Assembly (NCBI GenBank): GCA_958295735.1
Contig: OY282369.1
Coordinates: forward strand, 2,828,983-2,892,982
Direction: 5' to 3'
Length of the DNA: 64,000 nucleotides
DNA from: an uncultured Candidatus Cenarchaeum sp.
Lineage (GTDB): Archaea; Thermoproteota; Nitrososphaeria; Nitrososphaerales; Nitrosopumilaceae
Shown here: in pieces, positions 1-12,700 of the stretch
Position numbering within the stretch: position 1 is the stretch's first letter
Layout: every line of letters starts with the position of its first letter
Translations under genes and position numbers: made by a program
Notes under the pieces: generated by a model
Database searches by the model: none
What the model saw: the letters and a program-made list of their open reading frames with translations, nothing else
Told to the model about the DNA's origin: nothing

Positions 1-768
1 GCCACGGCTCGGGCCCCGACCAGCTCAACACGCCGCACGGCGTGGCCGTTAACGCCTCCGGCCACGTGTACGTGGCCGACACGCTCAACCACCGCGTCTC
101 CGTCTTCAACAAGACGGGGCACAACGTCGGCCACATCGGCAACTCGTCCACGTTCACGCACCCGCACGACGTGGCGGTGGGCGGCCCGCACGGCCGCGTG
201 TACGTGGCCGACACCGACAACGACCGCGTCCGGGTGTTCGACTCCGAGTGGGAACACGTCCACGACATCGACTACACCACGCCCGGCAACCAGTTCGGAA
301 TACCCAGCGGCGTGGCCGTCGACTCCTCGGGCAACGCGTACGTGGCCGACAGGGGCACGCACCGAGTCTACGTGTTCAACCACACGTGGCAGTACGTCCG
401 CGACGTCGGCGACTCGTACGACCAGCCGAACGGCATCGCGGTCGACTCCTCGGGCAGCGCGTACGTGGCCGACTCTAACAACAACCGCGTCCGCGTGTAC
501 GACGCCGCGGGGCAGCGCGTCGACGACATCTACAACTCGTTCAGCTACCCGTTCGCCGTGGACGTGGATCCCGCGGGCAACGTGTTCGTCGCCGACGCCA
601 ACAACAACCGCGTCCAGGTATTCGACAGCGCGCGGCAGCACGTCGCCCACCTCACCAGATCGTTCAGCGTCGTGACGGGCGTGGGCGTGGACCCCGCCAC
701 GGGCGACGTGTACGCGTCCGGCCGGAACAACCACCGCGTCACGCTGTTCGATGCGGCGCGCGCCTTCA
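1..768 (+). repeat. NHL block duplicated exactly 8,280 bp downstream (8281-9048)
   Basis: Bases 1-768 align without gaps to 8281-9048 with only scattered substitutions, for example at 15, 27 and 67. Similarity stops abruptly near 768, where the following Ig-like parts differ. The left limit is outside the window. A recent duplication or gene conversion inside one gene explains it. Confidence 0.9.
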
Positions 769-3700
769 AGTTCGACGTGGCGGATCCGGACAACGGGCGG
801 ACGCTGACGGTGGGCCTGCCGGCCGGCCGCGTGCAGGACCTGGAGGGAAGCGCGAACGCCGAGTCCGACGCGGCGAGCATCCGCGCCGAGAGGGGCCCGA
901 CGCCCTCCGTGAGCACCGGGCACGGGGACGCGACCGGCGCCGAGACGGTCGGCTTTCTGCTGCGCTTCGACGAGGCGGTAAACGCCTCGACGCTGGACGC
1001 CTCGGACATCGCCGTTTCCTCGGGGACCGTGCAGAACCTGCGGTTCGCGCCGGCCCGCGGCGCCGAGATCGGCGCCGGCCTGCTGGACGATCCGTCCGGC
1101 GTGGCAGTGGATGCCGAGGGCGGCATATACGTGGCCGACAGGGGCAGCGGCCTCGTCAGGATCTTCAACCGCACGGGGGACCACGCGGGCGCGATCCCCG
1201 TCGCCGGCCCGCGCGGCGTGGCGATAGGCGCCGGCTCGGGCAGCATATACGCGTCGGAATGGAACGGCAGCGACCGCCGGATCTCGGTATTCGACCCCGC
1301 GGGAAACCGCAACGGCAGCATCACCATCGACGGCCTGAGCTACCGCCCGGAAGGCGTGGCGGTGGACGCCGAGGGCCGCGTGTACGCGGCCAATTCGCTC
1401 ACCGGCGGCATCATCATATTCAGCCCCTCGCGGGGCTACGTCGGCCAAATCGCCACCGGCGCCGGCCTCGCTTCTTCGCTGGGCGTGGCGGTGGATGCCT
1501 CCGGGAACATATACGCGGCCAGCTCGGGAAACGACCGCATCCGCATATTCGACTCCTCCCGCGACTTCGTAGCCGACATCACGAACTCCTTCGACAAGCC
1601 GACCGGCGTGGCCGTCGATGCCGCGGGCGCCATATACGTGGCCGACGAGGAAGCCGGCCGCGTCCAGGTCTTCAACTCCTCCCGGGGCTACGCGGGAGAC
1701 CTGCCGGGCCCGTTCGACGGCCCGTACGCCGTCGCGGTAGACGGCCAGTCCGGCGCCATATACGTGGCCGAGAAGGGGGGCGACGCGGTCCGGGCGTTCG
1801 GCGCGGCGTACGCGTTCGACGTCGCGGATCCCCTGGACGGGGAGGACCTCACCGTGAGCGTGCGGGGCGGCCTCGTGCTGGACCTGGCGGGGAACGCGAA
1901 CCTGGCGTCCGACCCCTTCAGCATCTACGTGAACAGGACGGGCCCGATCCCCGCCGTGTCGTCCCCCCAGGGCGCCCGCACCAGCGCCTCGCCGGTAACG
2001 TTCGTGGTGGACTTCGGCGAGAACGTCACCGGGTTCGAGGCCGGCGACGTCGCGCTGTCCGGCACGGCCGACCGCGGCGGAGTCCGTAATTTAGCGGGCA
2101 GCGGCGCCTCGTACTCGTTCGACGTCTTGCCCGCATCGGAAGGGACGATACGGGTCGTCATACCGGAGGGCGCGGCGAACAGCACCGCGCTGGGCAACCC
2201 GAGCGGCGCGTCGGCGCGCTACTCCATAACGTACGACACGACGCCCCCGACAGCGGCGATCGCCCCGGCGCAGCCGGGCCCCGCCAGTTCGCGGACGGTA
2301 TCGTTCAACGTCACGTTCAGCGAGCCGGTGAACGCGTCTACCTTCGCCGCCTCCGACGCGAGCGCCTCCTCGGGGACGGCCCGCGGCGCGCGCCTCTCGC
2401 CGCAGCACGCCGGTAACTTCGGCGGCTACGGCCTCGGCGCGGGGCAGCTTTCCGAGCCGTACGGGGCGGCCGTCGACTCGTCGGGCCGCGTGTACGTGGC
2501 CGAGTCGTCCAACAGGCGCGTCTCGGTGTTCGACTCCGGGAACTACGTCGGCAACATCACCGCCGACCATTTCCGCGGCCCGATCGGCGTCGCCGTCGAC
2601 TCCTCGGACAACGTGTACGTGGCCGACGCGGACGACGACCGCGTCACCGTGTTCGACAACTCGTGGCATCCCGTCGCCAACATCACCAACGTCCCCCCCA
2701 ACAAGTTTACCTTCCCGGCCGGCATCACCGTGGACGGCTCGGACAACGTGTACGTGGCCGACGCGGACAACGACCGCATCCAGGTCTTCGACTCCGGGCT
2801 GCGCCACGTCGCGAACATCGTCGGCACGCCCGGCTCCCCGCTCGAGTCCCCGCGCGGGGTGGCCGTCGATGCCTCCGGCCACGTGTACGTGGCCGCCCTG
2901 CGCAGCAACGCCGTCCGCGTGTTCGGCCCCTCCCTGGACTATATCGGCGATCTCCGCCCCCTCCCCGAGGTGTACCGCTCCGACGTCTACCAGGCCCGGT
3001 TCGCCGCGCCCAGGGACGTGGCGGTAGATCCCGCCACGGGCAACATATACGCGGTCGACGCGCTCGACCGCGTCCTCGTGTTCAACTCCACGCGGCACCA
3101 CGTCGCCACCATATCCGACGAAGTCGATCCGCTCGGCAATTCCCCGCGCGGGGTGGCGGTGGACGGCGCAAACGGTACCCTGTACGTGACCGACACGAGC
3201 GACCACACGGTCCGGGCGTTCGACGTGAACTCGTACGCCTTTTACGTGGAAAACCCGGACTACGGCGAGACGCTCAGCGTCAGCCTGCCGGCCGGCAGCG
3301 TGGACGACCTGGCCGGGAACGCGAACGTCGGGTCCGACACGGCGCGCATCGGCATAGTGAAGGGCCCCGTGCCCTCGATAACCACCGAGCACGGGAGCTC
3401 GACCGGCGCGGAAAAGATCTCCTTCCGGCTGGAGTTCGACGTGGCCATAAACGCCTCGACCCTCGCCGCCTCCGGCATCGAGGCCTCCTCGGGGACCGTG
3501 CAGAACCTGCGCCCGCTGTTCCAGCACGTGCAAACCTTCGGCGGGCGGGGCGACGGCGACTACCAGTTCAAGGTCCCGGCCGACGTCGCGGTGAACAGCT
3601 CGTCCGGCGACATATACGTGGCCGACAGCCAAGGCAACCGCGTCCAAATCTTCGACTCGGACAGGCAGCTCACCGGCACAATTTCAGACCCGGGCAAACA

Positions 3701-6700
3701 CCTGATTGACAGGCCGGCCGGCATCGCGCTGCACGACTCGCACGTATACGTGTCCAACCAAGACGACAACAACGTCCAGATCTTCAACGCTTCCAGGCAG
3801 CGCGTCGACACACTCGCCCCCCCCGCCCCCGACTCGTTCAACAGGCCGTTCGGCGTGGCAGTCAACGGCACGGGCCACGTGTTCGTGGCCGACCTGAACA
3901 ACAACAGAAACCGCGTCGCGGTCTTCAACGCCTCCTGGCAGTACGTACGCGACATCACCGGCGGCTTTGACCACCCGTCCGGCGTGGAGGCGGACGGCGC
4001 GGGCCGCATATACGTGGCCGACAGGGACGGCAACCGCGTCGCGGTCTTCGACAGCGCGGGAAACAGCATCGCCAACGTCACCGAAAGCATCAACGGGCCG
4101 CACGGTATTGCGGTAGACGACTCGCTGGGCATCCTGTACGTGGCCAACGTGAACTCGGGCATCCAGATCTTCAACTCCACCTGGGATCGCATCGGCCATG
4201 TAGCCCACTCTTTCAACCAGCCGCAGGGGGTGGCCCTGGACAGCTCGTCTGGCAACCTGTACGTGGCCGGTTCGGGCAGCCACCAGCTCCACGCGTTCAA
4301 CGCGAGCGCGTACGCCTTCGAGGTGGCGGACCCGGCCGACCTGCAGGACCTCACCGTGAGGATGCCGGACGCCCGCGTGCGGGACGCGGCGGGAACCTGG
4401 AACGAGGCGTCCGGCACGGCGAGCATCTTCGTGAACAGGACGGGCCCGATCCCCGCCGTCGGGTCGCCGCATCCGGACCCGACCGGCTCCCCGACCATCC
4501 GGTTCACGGTGGAGTTCGGCGAGGGCGTCGAAGGGTTCGAGGCGGGGGACGTCGCCCTGTCCGGGACGGCCAACCACGGCGGCGTCGAGGGCCTCGCGGG
4601 CGGCCCCGCCTCGTACTCGTTCAGCGTCTCGCCCGCATCCGACGGGACGATACTGGTCGACATACCGGAGGGCGCGGCGCGCAGCACGGCGCTGGGCAAC
4701 CCCAACGACGCGGCGGAGCGGTTCTCCATAACGTACGACAGCACGGTCCCGACGCCCGCGGTCACGGCCGCGCAGCAGAGCCCGACCAACGCCTCGCCGA
4801 TCAACTTTACGGTAACCTTCAGCAGGCCGGTCACCGGGTTCGAGGCCGGCGACGTCGCGCTGTCCGGGACGGCCAACCACGGCGGCGTCGAAGACTTCGC
4901 GAACGCCAGCGCCACGGCGTACTCGTTCGGCGTCTCGCCCGTATCGGACGGGACGATACTGGTCGACATACCGGAGGGCGCGGCGCGGAACGCGACGGCC
5001 GCCAGCGCCCCGGCGGAACAGTTCTCGATAAAATACGACGGCACGCGGCCCGCGGCGGACGTCACGGCCGCGCTGGACGGCCCGACCAACGCCACGGAGG
5101 TCGGCTTCCGGCTGGCCTTCAGCGAGGGCGTAAACCTCGGGACCCTCGGGGCCCCCGACGTCAAGGCCTCCTCGGGGGACGTGCGGAACCTGCACTCGCG
5201 GCTGCTGCCCGACGGGAGCATCGGCGGCCTTTCGTGGCCGGGCGGCGTGGCCGTGAACGCCTCCGGCTACCTGTACGTGGCCGACCATGGCGGCGGCGGC
5301 CGCGTCGCCATATTCGACCCCGACAGGCGGTTCGTCGGCACGCTCACGCCCCCCGGCCAGTTCAGCGACCCCGCCGGCGTGACGATCGACGGCTCGGGCA
5401 GCGTGTACGTGGCCGACACGGGCAACGACCGCATCCGCATCTACGACTCGGCGCTGCAGCACGACCGCACCGTCCGCCGCGGGTTCGACAACCCGTACGA
5501 CGTGGCCGTCGACGGCGCGTCCGGCAACATATACGTGGCCGACACGGGCAACGACCGCGTCCGGGTCTTCGACAGCAACTGGACGCGCATCACCGACATG
5601 GGGGGCTTCGACGATCCGCACGCCGTGGCCTTCGACGGCTCGGGCAACATATACGTGGCCGACAGGAACAACGACCGCGTCCAGGTATTCAACTCGACGA
5701 GGCACTACAACGACACCATCCCCACGGACAGGCAGCCGCGCGGCGTGGAGGTGGACCCCCTGGGCACCGTATACGTGGTCACCTCGGCCGACCAGGAACT
5801 GGGGTTTTGCGTGAACCAGCAAGGCGACTCCTACATATGCGTGGTCAAGCCGAGCAACACCCACGTCCAGATCTTCGACACGGCCCGGAAGCACGTCGCC
5901 ACCACCGACAACGACTTTCGGGCTCCGCACCACCTGGCGGTCGACGGCCCCTCGGGCACCGTATACGTGGCGGACTGGGACAACCACCGCATCCGGGCGT
6001 TCAACACGACGTTCGCGTTCGAGGTGGCGGATCCCCTCGACGGGCAGAACCTCACCGTGAGCCTGCCGGACGGCCGGGTGCAGGACCGCGCCGGAAACAC
6101 GAACCTCGAGTCCGGCGCGGCGGGGATCCGCATAGACAGGACCGCCCCCGTCCCCGCCATAAGCTCCGCGCATCCGGACCCGACGGCCGCCACGACGATC
6201 GGGTTCACGGTGAACTTCACGGAGCCCGTCGACGGGTTCGCGGAAGGTGACGTCAAGATCACGGGCGCCGCCTCCGGCATCGACGCGGGCACATTCGATC
6301 CCGTCAACTCCACGACGTACACCTTCGACGCCTCGCCCGTATCCGACGGGACGATACTGGTCGCCATACCGGCGAACGCATCGCAGGACGCGGCGGGAAA
6401 CGGCAACGCCCCTGCCGCGTTCTCCATCGCGTACTACAGCTCGCTCGCCACGCTCGTCACCTCCGAGCAGCCCGACCCGACCAACGCCACGACCATCCGG
6501 TTCGCGGTGGAATTCGGCGGCGGCGTGACAGGGTTCGAAAAGGGGGACGTCGCCCTGTCCGGGACGGCGGGCCACGGCGGCGTCAAAAACTTCGCGAACG
6601 CCAGCGCCACGGCGTACGCGTTCGACGTCTCGCCGACGTCGGACGGGACGGTCACGGTCGAGATCGCCGAGGGCGCGGCGTCGTACGCAGACGGCGGCGA

Positions 6701-9700
6701 GAACACAACGGCGGCCCGGTTCACGATAGAGTACGACGGCACGCCCCCCGCCCCCCGCGTGGACGCCGCGCGGCCGGGCCCGACCAGCGCCGCGAGCGTC
6801 GGCTTCCGGCTGGGCTTCGGCGGGGACATCGACCCGGCGACCGTCGCCGCGTCGGACATCGACGCCTCCTCCGGGAACGTGACGAACCTGCGCGCGGTGC
6901 CGAGGCACCACGGGAACATCGGCGGCCCCGGCAGCGGCAGCGGCTCGCTCAGCGACCCGACCGCCGTGGCCGTCGACGGCGCGTCCGGGAACGTATACGT
7001 GGCCGACGGGTCCAGCGACCGGGTCCACGTTTTCGATCCCGGCGGGAATTTCGCGGGGGCGCTTCCCGGCGAGTTCAACTGGCCGACCGGCGTGGCGGTA
7101 GACGGCTCGGGCAGCGTGTACGTGGCCGACTTCCCCCCAGCCCGCATCGCGGTATTCGACTCCGCCCTCCGCAGCACCGCCAACATCACGCGCGACGGCA
7201 TGGAATATCCCTACGCCGTGGCGGTCGACGGATCGGGAAACATTTACGCGCTGGAGGGCGAGAATGAGGTGATCCACATCTTCAACTCCTCGGGGAACTA
7301 CGTCAATTTTATAGCCGCCCAGTTCTGGAATCCGCACGGCGTGGCGGTGAACGCCTCCGGCTACATATACGTGGCCAACACGAACCACGACCGCGTCGAC
7401 ATATTCGACCCAGGCCGCGACCCCGCCGGCTCCCTGCCGGGCGAGTTCGACAAACCGGAGGGCGTGGCCGTCGACGGCGCGTCGGGCCGCGTGTACGTGG
7501 CCGACACGGGCAACCACCGCGTCCAGGTGTTCGACTCCGCATCGGCGTACGTCGGCGACCTGCCCGGCCCGTTCGACGGCCCGACGGGCGTGGCGACGGG
7601 GCCGCCCGACCGCATATACGTGGCCGACAGGGGCAACGACACCGTCCAGGCATTCGACATGAAGGCGTACGAGTTCGACGTGGCGGATCCGGACGACCGG
7701 CGGACACTCGCGGTGGGAATGCCGGCCGGCCGGGTGCAGGACCCTGCCGGCAACGCGAACGAGGCGTCCAACACGGCGAGCGTCTACGTGAGCATGACGG
7801 CCCCGATCCCGGCGGTCTCGTCCGCGCAGCAGAGCCCGACAAACGCCGCGACGATCGAGTTCTCGGTGGAGTTCGACGAGGGCGTCGAGGGGTTCGCGGC
7901 CGACAACGTCACGCTGTCCGGGACGGCCTCGCACGGCGGCGTCAAAGGCTTCGCGGGCGCCGGCGCCTCGTACTCGTTTACGGTGTCGCCCGTATCGGAC
8001 GGGACCATACGCGTCGACATACCGGAAGGCGCGGCGAGCAACGCGCCCGGCATCCCCAGCGCGGCGGCGGCCAGGTTCTCCACCGCGTACGACGGCACGC
8101 CCCCCGCCCCCGCCGTCGCCCCCGCGCGGCCGGGCCCCACCAACCTGGCGGCGGTGCCCTTCAACCTGACCTTCAGCGAGCCCGTGGACGCGACCACGCT
8201 GGAGGACTCCGACATCAGCGCCTCCTCGGGTGCGGTGCAGAACCTGCGCGGCGTCTGGCCGCACGGCGCCGACATTGGCAGCCACGGCTCGGGCGCCGAC
8301 CAGCTCGACACGCCGCACGGCGTGGCCGTTAACGCCTCCGGCCACGCGTACGTGGCCGACACGCTCAACCACCGCGTCTCCGTCTTCAACAAGACGGGGC
8401 ACAACGTCGGCCACATCGGCAACTCGTCCACGTTCACGCACCCGCACGACGTGGCGGTGGGCGGCCCGCACGGCCGCGTGTACGTGGCCGACACCGACAA
8501 CGACCGCGTCCGGGTGTTCGACTCCGAGTGGGAACACGTCCACGACATCGACTACACCACGCCCGGCAACCAGTTCGGAATACCCAGCGGCGTGGCCGTC
8601 GACTCCTCGGGCAACGCGTACGTGGCCGACAGGGGCACGCACCGAGTCTACGTGTTCGACCACGAGTGGCAGTACGTCCGCGACGTCGGCGACTCGTACG
8701 ACCAGCCGAACGGCATCGCGGTCGACTCCTCGGGCAGCGCGTACGTGGCCGACTCTAACAACAACCGCGTCCGCGTGTACGACGCCGCGGGGCAGCGCGT
8801 CGCCGACATCTACAACTCGTTCAGCTACCCGTTCGCCGTGGACGTGGATCCCGCGGGCAACGTGTTCGTCGCCGACGCCAACAACAACCGCGTCCAGGCA
8901 TTCGACGGCGCGTGGCAGCCGGTCGCCAACCTCACCAGTTCGTTCAGCGTCGTGACGGGCGTGGGCGTGGACCCCGCCACGGGCGACGTGTACGCGTCCG
9001 GCCGGAACAACCACCGCGTCACGCTGTTCGATGCGGCGCACGCCTTCGACGTCGCAAGCCCGGCCGAAGGGAGGCTCGAAGTGAGCCTGCCGGCCGGCCG
9101 CGCGCTGGACGTGGCGGGAAACGAGAACGAGGCCTCGAACGCGGCGGGCATCCGCATAGACAGGACCGCCCCCGCCCCCAACATAACGTCCGCGCAGCCG
9201 GACCCGACCGGCGCCACCACGATCCGGTTTATGGTGGAGTTCGGCGAGGACGTCGACGGGTTCGAGGAGGAGGACGTCGCGCTCTCGGGAAACGCCGCGC
9301 TCTCGGGAAACGCCACGCACGGCGTCGTCAAAGGCTTCGCGGGCGGCGGCGGCTCGTACGAGTTCGACGTCTCGCCCGTATCCGACGGGGAGATATTGGT
9401 CGACATACCCGCGGACGCCGCGCGGGACAGGGCCGGGAACGACAATACCGCGGCGGAACGGTTCTCGATAACGTACAACAGCTCGCTGCTGACCCCGACC
9501 GTCACCGCGGCGCAGGACAGCCCGACCAACGCCTCGACGATCAACTTCACGGTCGCCTTCACCAGGCCCGTCACCGGGTTCGACGAGACCGGCATCATGA
9601 TCTCGGGCGCCGCCACCGGCATCGACGCGGACAGCTTCGATCCCGCCAACTCCACGACGTACACCTTTACCGTCTCGCCCCCGACCGACGGGACGATACA

Positions 9701-12700
9701 GGTCGACATACCGGCAGGCGCGGCGCAGGACGGAAGCATCGACAGCATCGCGGCGAAGTTCTCAATAGTATACGACGGCGCGGCCCCGGCCCCGACCGTC
9801 ACGGCCGCGCAGGCCAGCCCGACCAACGCAACGACGATCAGCTTCACGGTGAACTTTACCGAGCCCGTGTACGGGTTCGGGGAGGAAGACGTCAAGATCT
9901 CGGGCGCCGCCTCCGGGATCGACGCGGGCAGCTTCGATCCCGTCAACTCCACGACGTACAAGTTCGCCGTCTCGCCGGCGTCCGACGGGACGATACTGGT
10001 CGACATACCCGCGAACGCGGCGCACGACGATGCCGGGAACGGCAATGCCGCGGCGGCACAATTCCCGATGACGCGCGACACCGAGGCCCCGATCCCGACC
10101 GTCACGGCCGCGCAGGCCAGCCCGACCAACGCAACGACGATCAGCTTCACGGTGAACTTTACCGAGCCCGTCGACGGGTTCGAGGAAGGGGACGTCGAGA
10201 TCTCGGGCGCCGCCTCCGGGATCGACGCGGGCAGCTTCGATCCCGTCAACTCCACGACGTACAAGTTCGCCGTCTCGCCGGCGTCCGACGGGACGATACT
10301 GGTCGACATACCCGCGAACGCGGCGCACGACGATGCCGGGAACGGCAATGCCGCGGCGGCACAATTCCCGATGACGCGCGACACCGAGGCCCCGATCCCG
10401 ACCGTCACGGCCGCGCAGGCCAGCCCGACCAACGCAACGACGATCAGCTTCACGGTGAACTTTACCGAGCCCGTCGACGGGTTCGAGGAAGGGGACGTCG
10501 AGATCTCGGGCGCCGCCTCCGGGATCGACGCGGGCAGCTTCGATCCCGTCAACTCCACGACGTACGAGTTCGCCGTCTCGCCCGAATCGGACGGCGCGAT
10601 ACTCGTCGACGTCCCCGCGGGCGCCGCGCAGGACGGGGCCGGGAACGGCAACGAGGCGGCGGAGCGGTTCTCGATAGAATACGACGGCGCGGCCCCGGCC
10701 CCGACCGTCACGTCCGCGCAAGCGAGCCCGACCAGCGCCGCGACGATTATGTTCACTGTGAACTTCACGAAGCCCGTCGACGGGTTCGAGGAAGGGGACG
10801 TCGTGATCTCGGGCATCGCCTCCGGCATCGACGATGGCAGCTTCGGGACCACCAACGCCACGACGTACACCTTTGCCGTCTCGCCCCCGACCGACGGAAC
10901 CGTGACGGTCGACATCGCCGCGGGCGCGGCAACGGGCGTGGCGGACGGGACCGCCAGCGAGGCAGCGGCGCAGTTCTCCATACAATACGCCGCCGCCCCG
11001 GTCCCGACAATCACGTCCGCCGCGGGGCCCGGCCCGGCCACCGGGTCGCCGATCGCCTTCACGGTCACGTTCAGCAAGAACGTCACCGGGTTCAACGAGA
11101 CCGGCATCATGATCTCGGGCGCCGCCACCGGCATCGACGAGGGCAGCTTCGTTCGCGTCAACGCCACGACGTACACCTTTGCCGTCTCGCCCGCGTCCGA
11201 CGGGACCGTGACGGTCGACGTCCCCGCGGGCGCGGCAACGGGCGCGGCGGACGGGACCGCCAGCGACGCGGCGGCGCAGTTCTCCATAGTGTACAACGGC
11301 GCGCCACCTGTCCCCGCCGCCGCCCCGGTCCCGACGATCACGTCCGACGCGGGGCCGGGCCCGGCCACCGAGTCGCCGATCGCCTTCGCGGTCACGTTCA
11401 GCAAGAACGTCACCGGGTTCAACGAGACCGGCATCATGATATCGGGCGCCGCCGCCGGCATCGACGAGGGCAGCTTCGTTGCCGTCAACGCCACGACGTA
11501 CGCCTTTGCCGTCTCGCCCGCGTCCGACGGGACCGTGACGGTCGACGTCGCCGCGGGCGCGGCAACGAGTATGGCGGACGGGACCGCCAGCGCGGCGGCG
11601 CGGTTCTCCATAGTGTACAACGGCGCGCCACCTGTCCCCGCCGCCGCCCCGGTCCCGACGATCACGTCCGACGCGGGGCCGGGCCCGGCCACCGAGTCGC
11701 CGATCGCCTTCGCGGTCACGTTCAGCAAGAACGTCACCGGGTTCAACGAGACCGGCATCATGATATCGGGCGCCGCCACCGGCATCGACGAGGGCAGCTT
11801 CGTTCGCGTCAACGCCACGACGTACGCCTTTGCCGTCTCGCCCGCGACCGACGGAACCGTGACGGTCGACGTCGCCGCGGGCGCGGCAACGGGCGTGGCG
11901 GACGGAACCGCCAGCGAGGCGGCGCAGTTCTCCATACAATACGCCGCCGCCCCGATCCCGACAGTCACGTCGGCCGCGATCACCGGTCCCCACCAGGTAA
12001 CGATACGCTATGGCGTGGGCGCGAACGCCGCCGACTCGGCATACGGTCCAATTGAGATAGTCGGCACGGTGCCCCGGTTGGCCGTTGAGCTGCAGGGCAA
12101 CGGCACCGACACCCACACCATACGGTTCGACGGCGATCCCGCGGCGCGCGACGCTACCGGCAGTATGGCCATAAACCAGACGGCGGTGACCGATCCCGCG
12201 GGCAGGCCCCTCGGCAACGACGCGGCGTACCGGCAGGCGCTGGCGGACGGCCAGGCCCCCGCGCTCGCATCCGCCGTGCTCGACCTGACGGCCGGGGAGA
12301 ACGGCCTGCTCACCGTAACGTTCGACGAGGCGGCGGCGGCCGCGCCGGACGCGCCGCTGTCCGGGGAGATTATAATACGGGGCGACGGCGGGGAGGTGGC
12401 GCTGTCCGGCAGCGACGTTCCCTCCGTGGCATCGGGCCGCGCGGGCGGAACGGAGTTCGCGCTGGACGTGTCGGGCGCCAAGCGTATAGAGCTCAACGCG
12501 GCGGACCTCGGCCCCGCCGCCATAGAGCTGCCCGCCGCCTTCGTGTCCGACGCTCCGGGCAACTCGTACGCGCCGGGCCGGCAGCCCGCCCCGCTCGCGT
12601 ACGTGCCGGATCCCTCGCCACCGCGCCTCGTAAAGGCGGCGTTCAACCTGGCGCCGGGCAGCGGCAACGCGGGGCGGCTCGTCATAACGTTCGACGAGGC

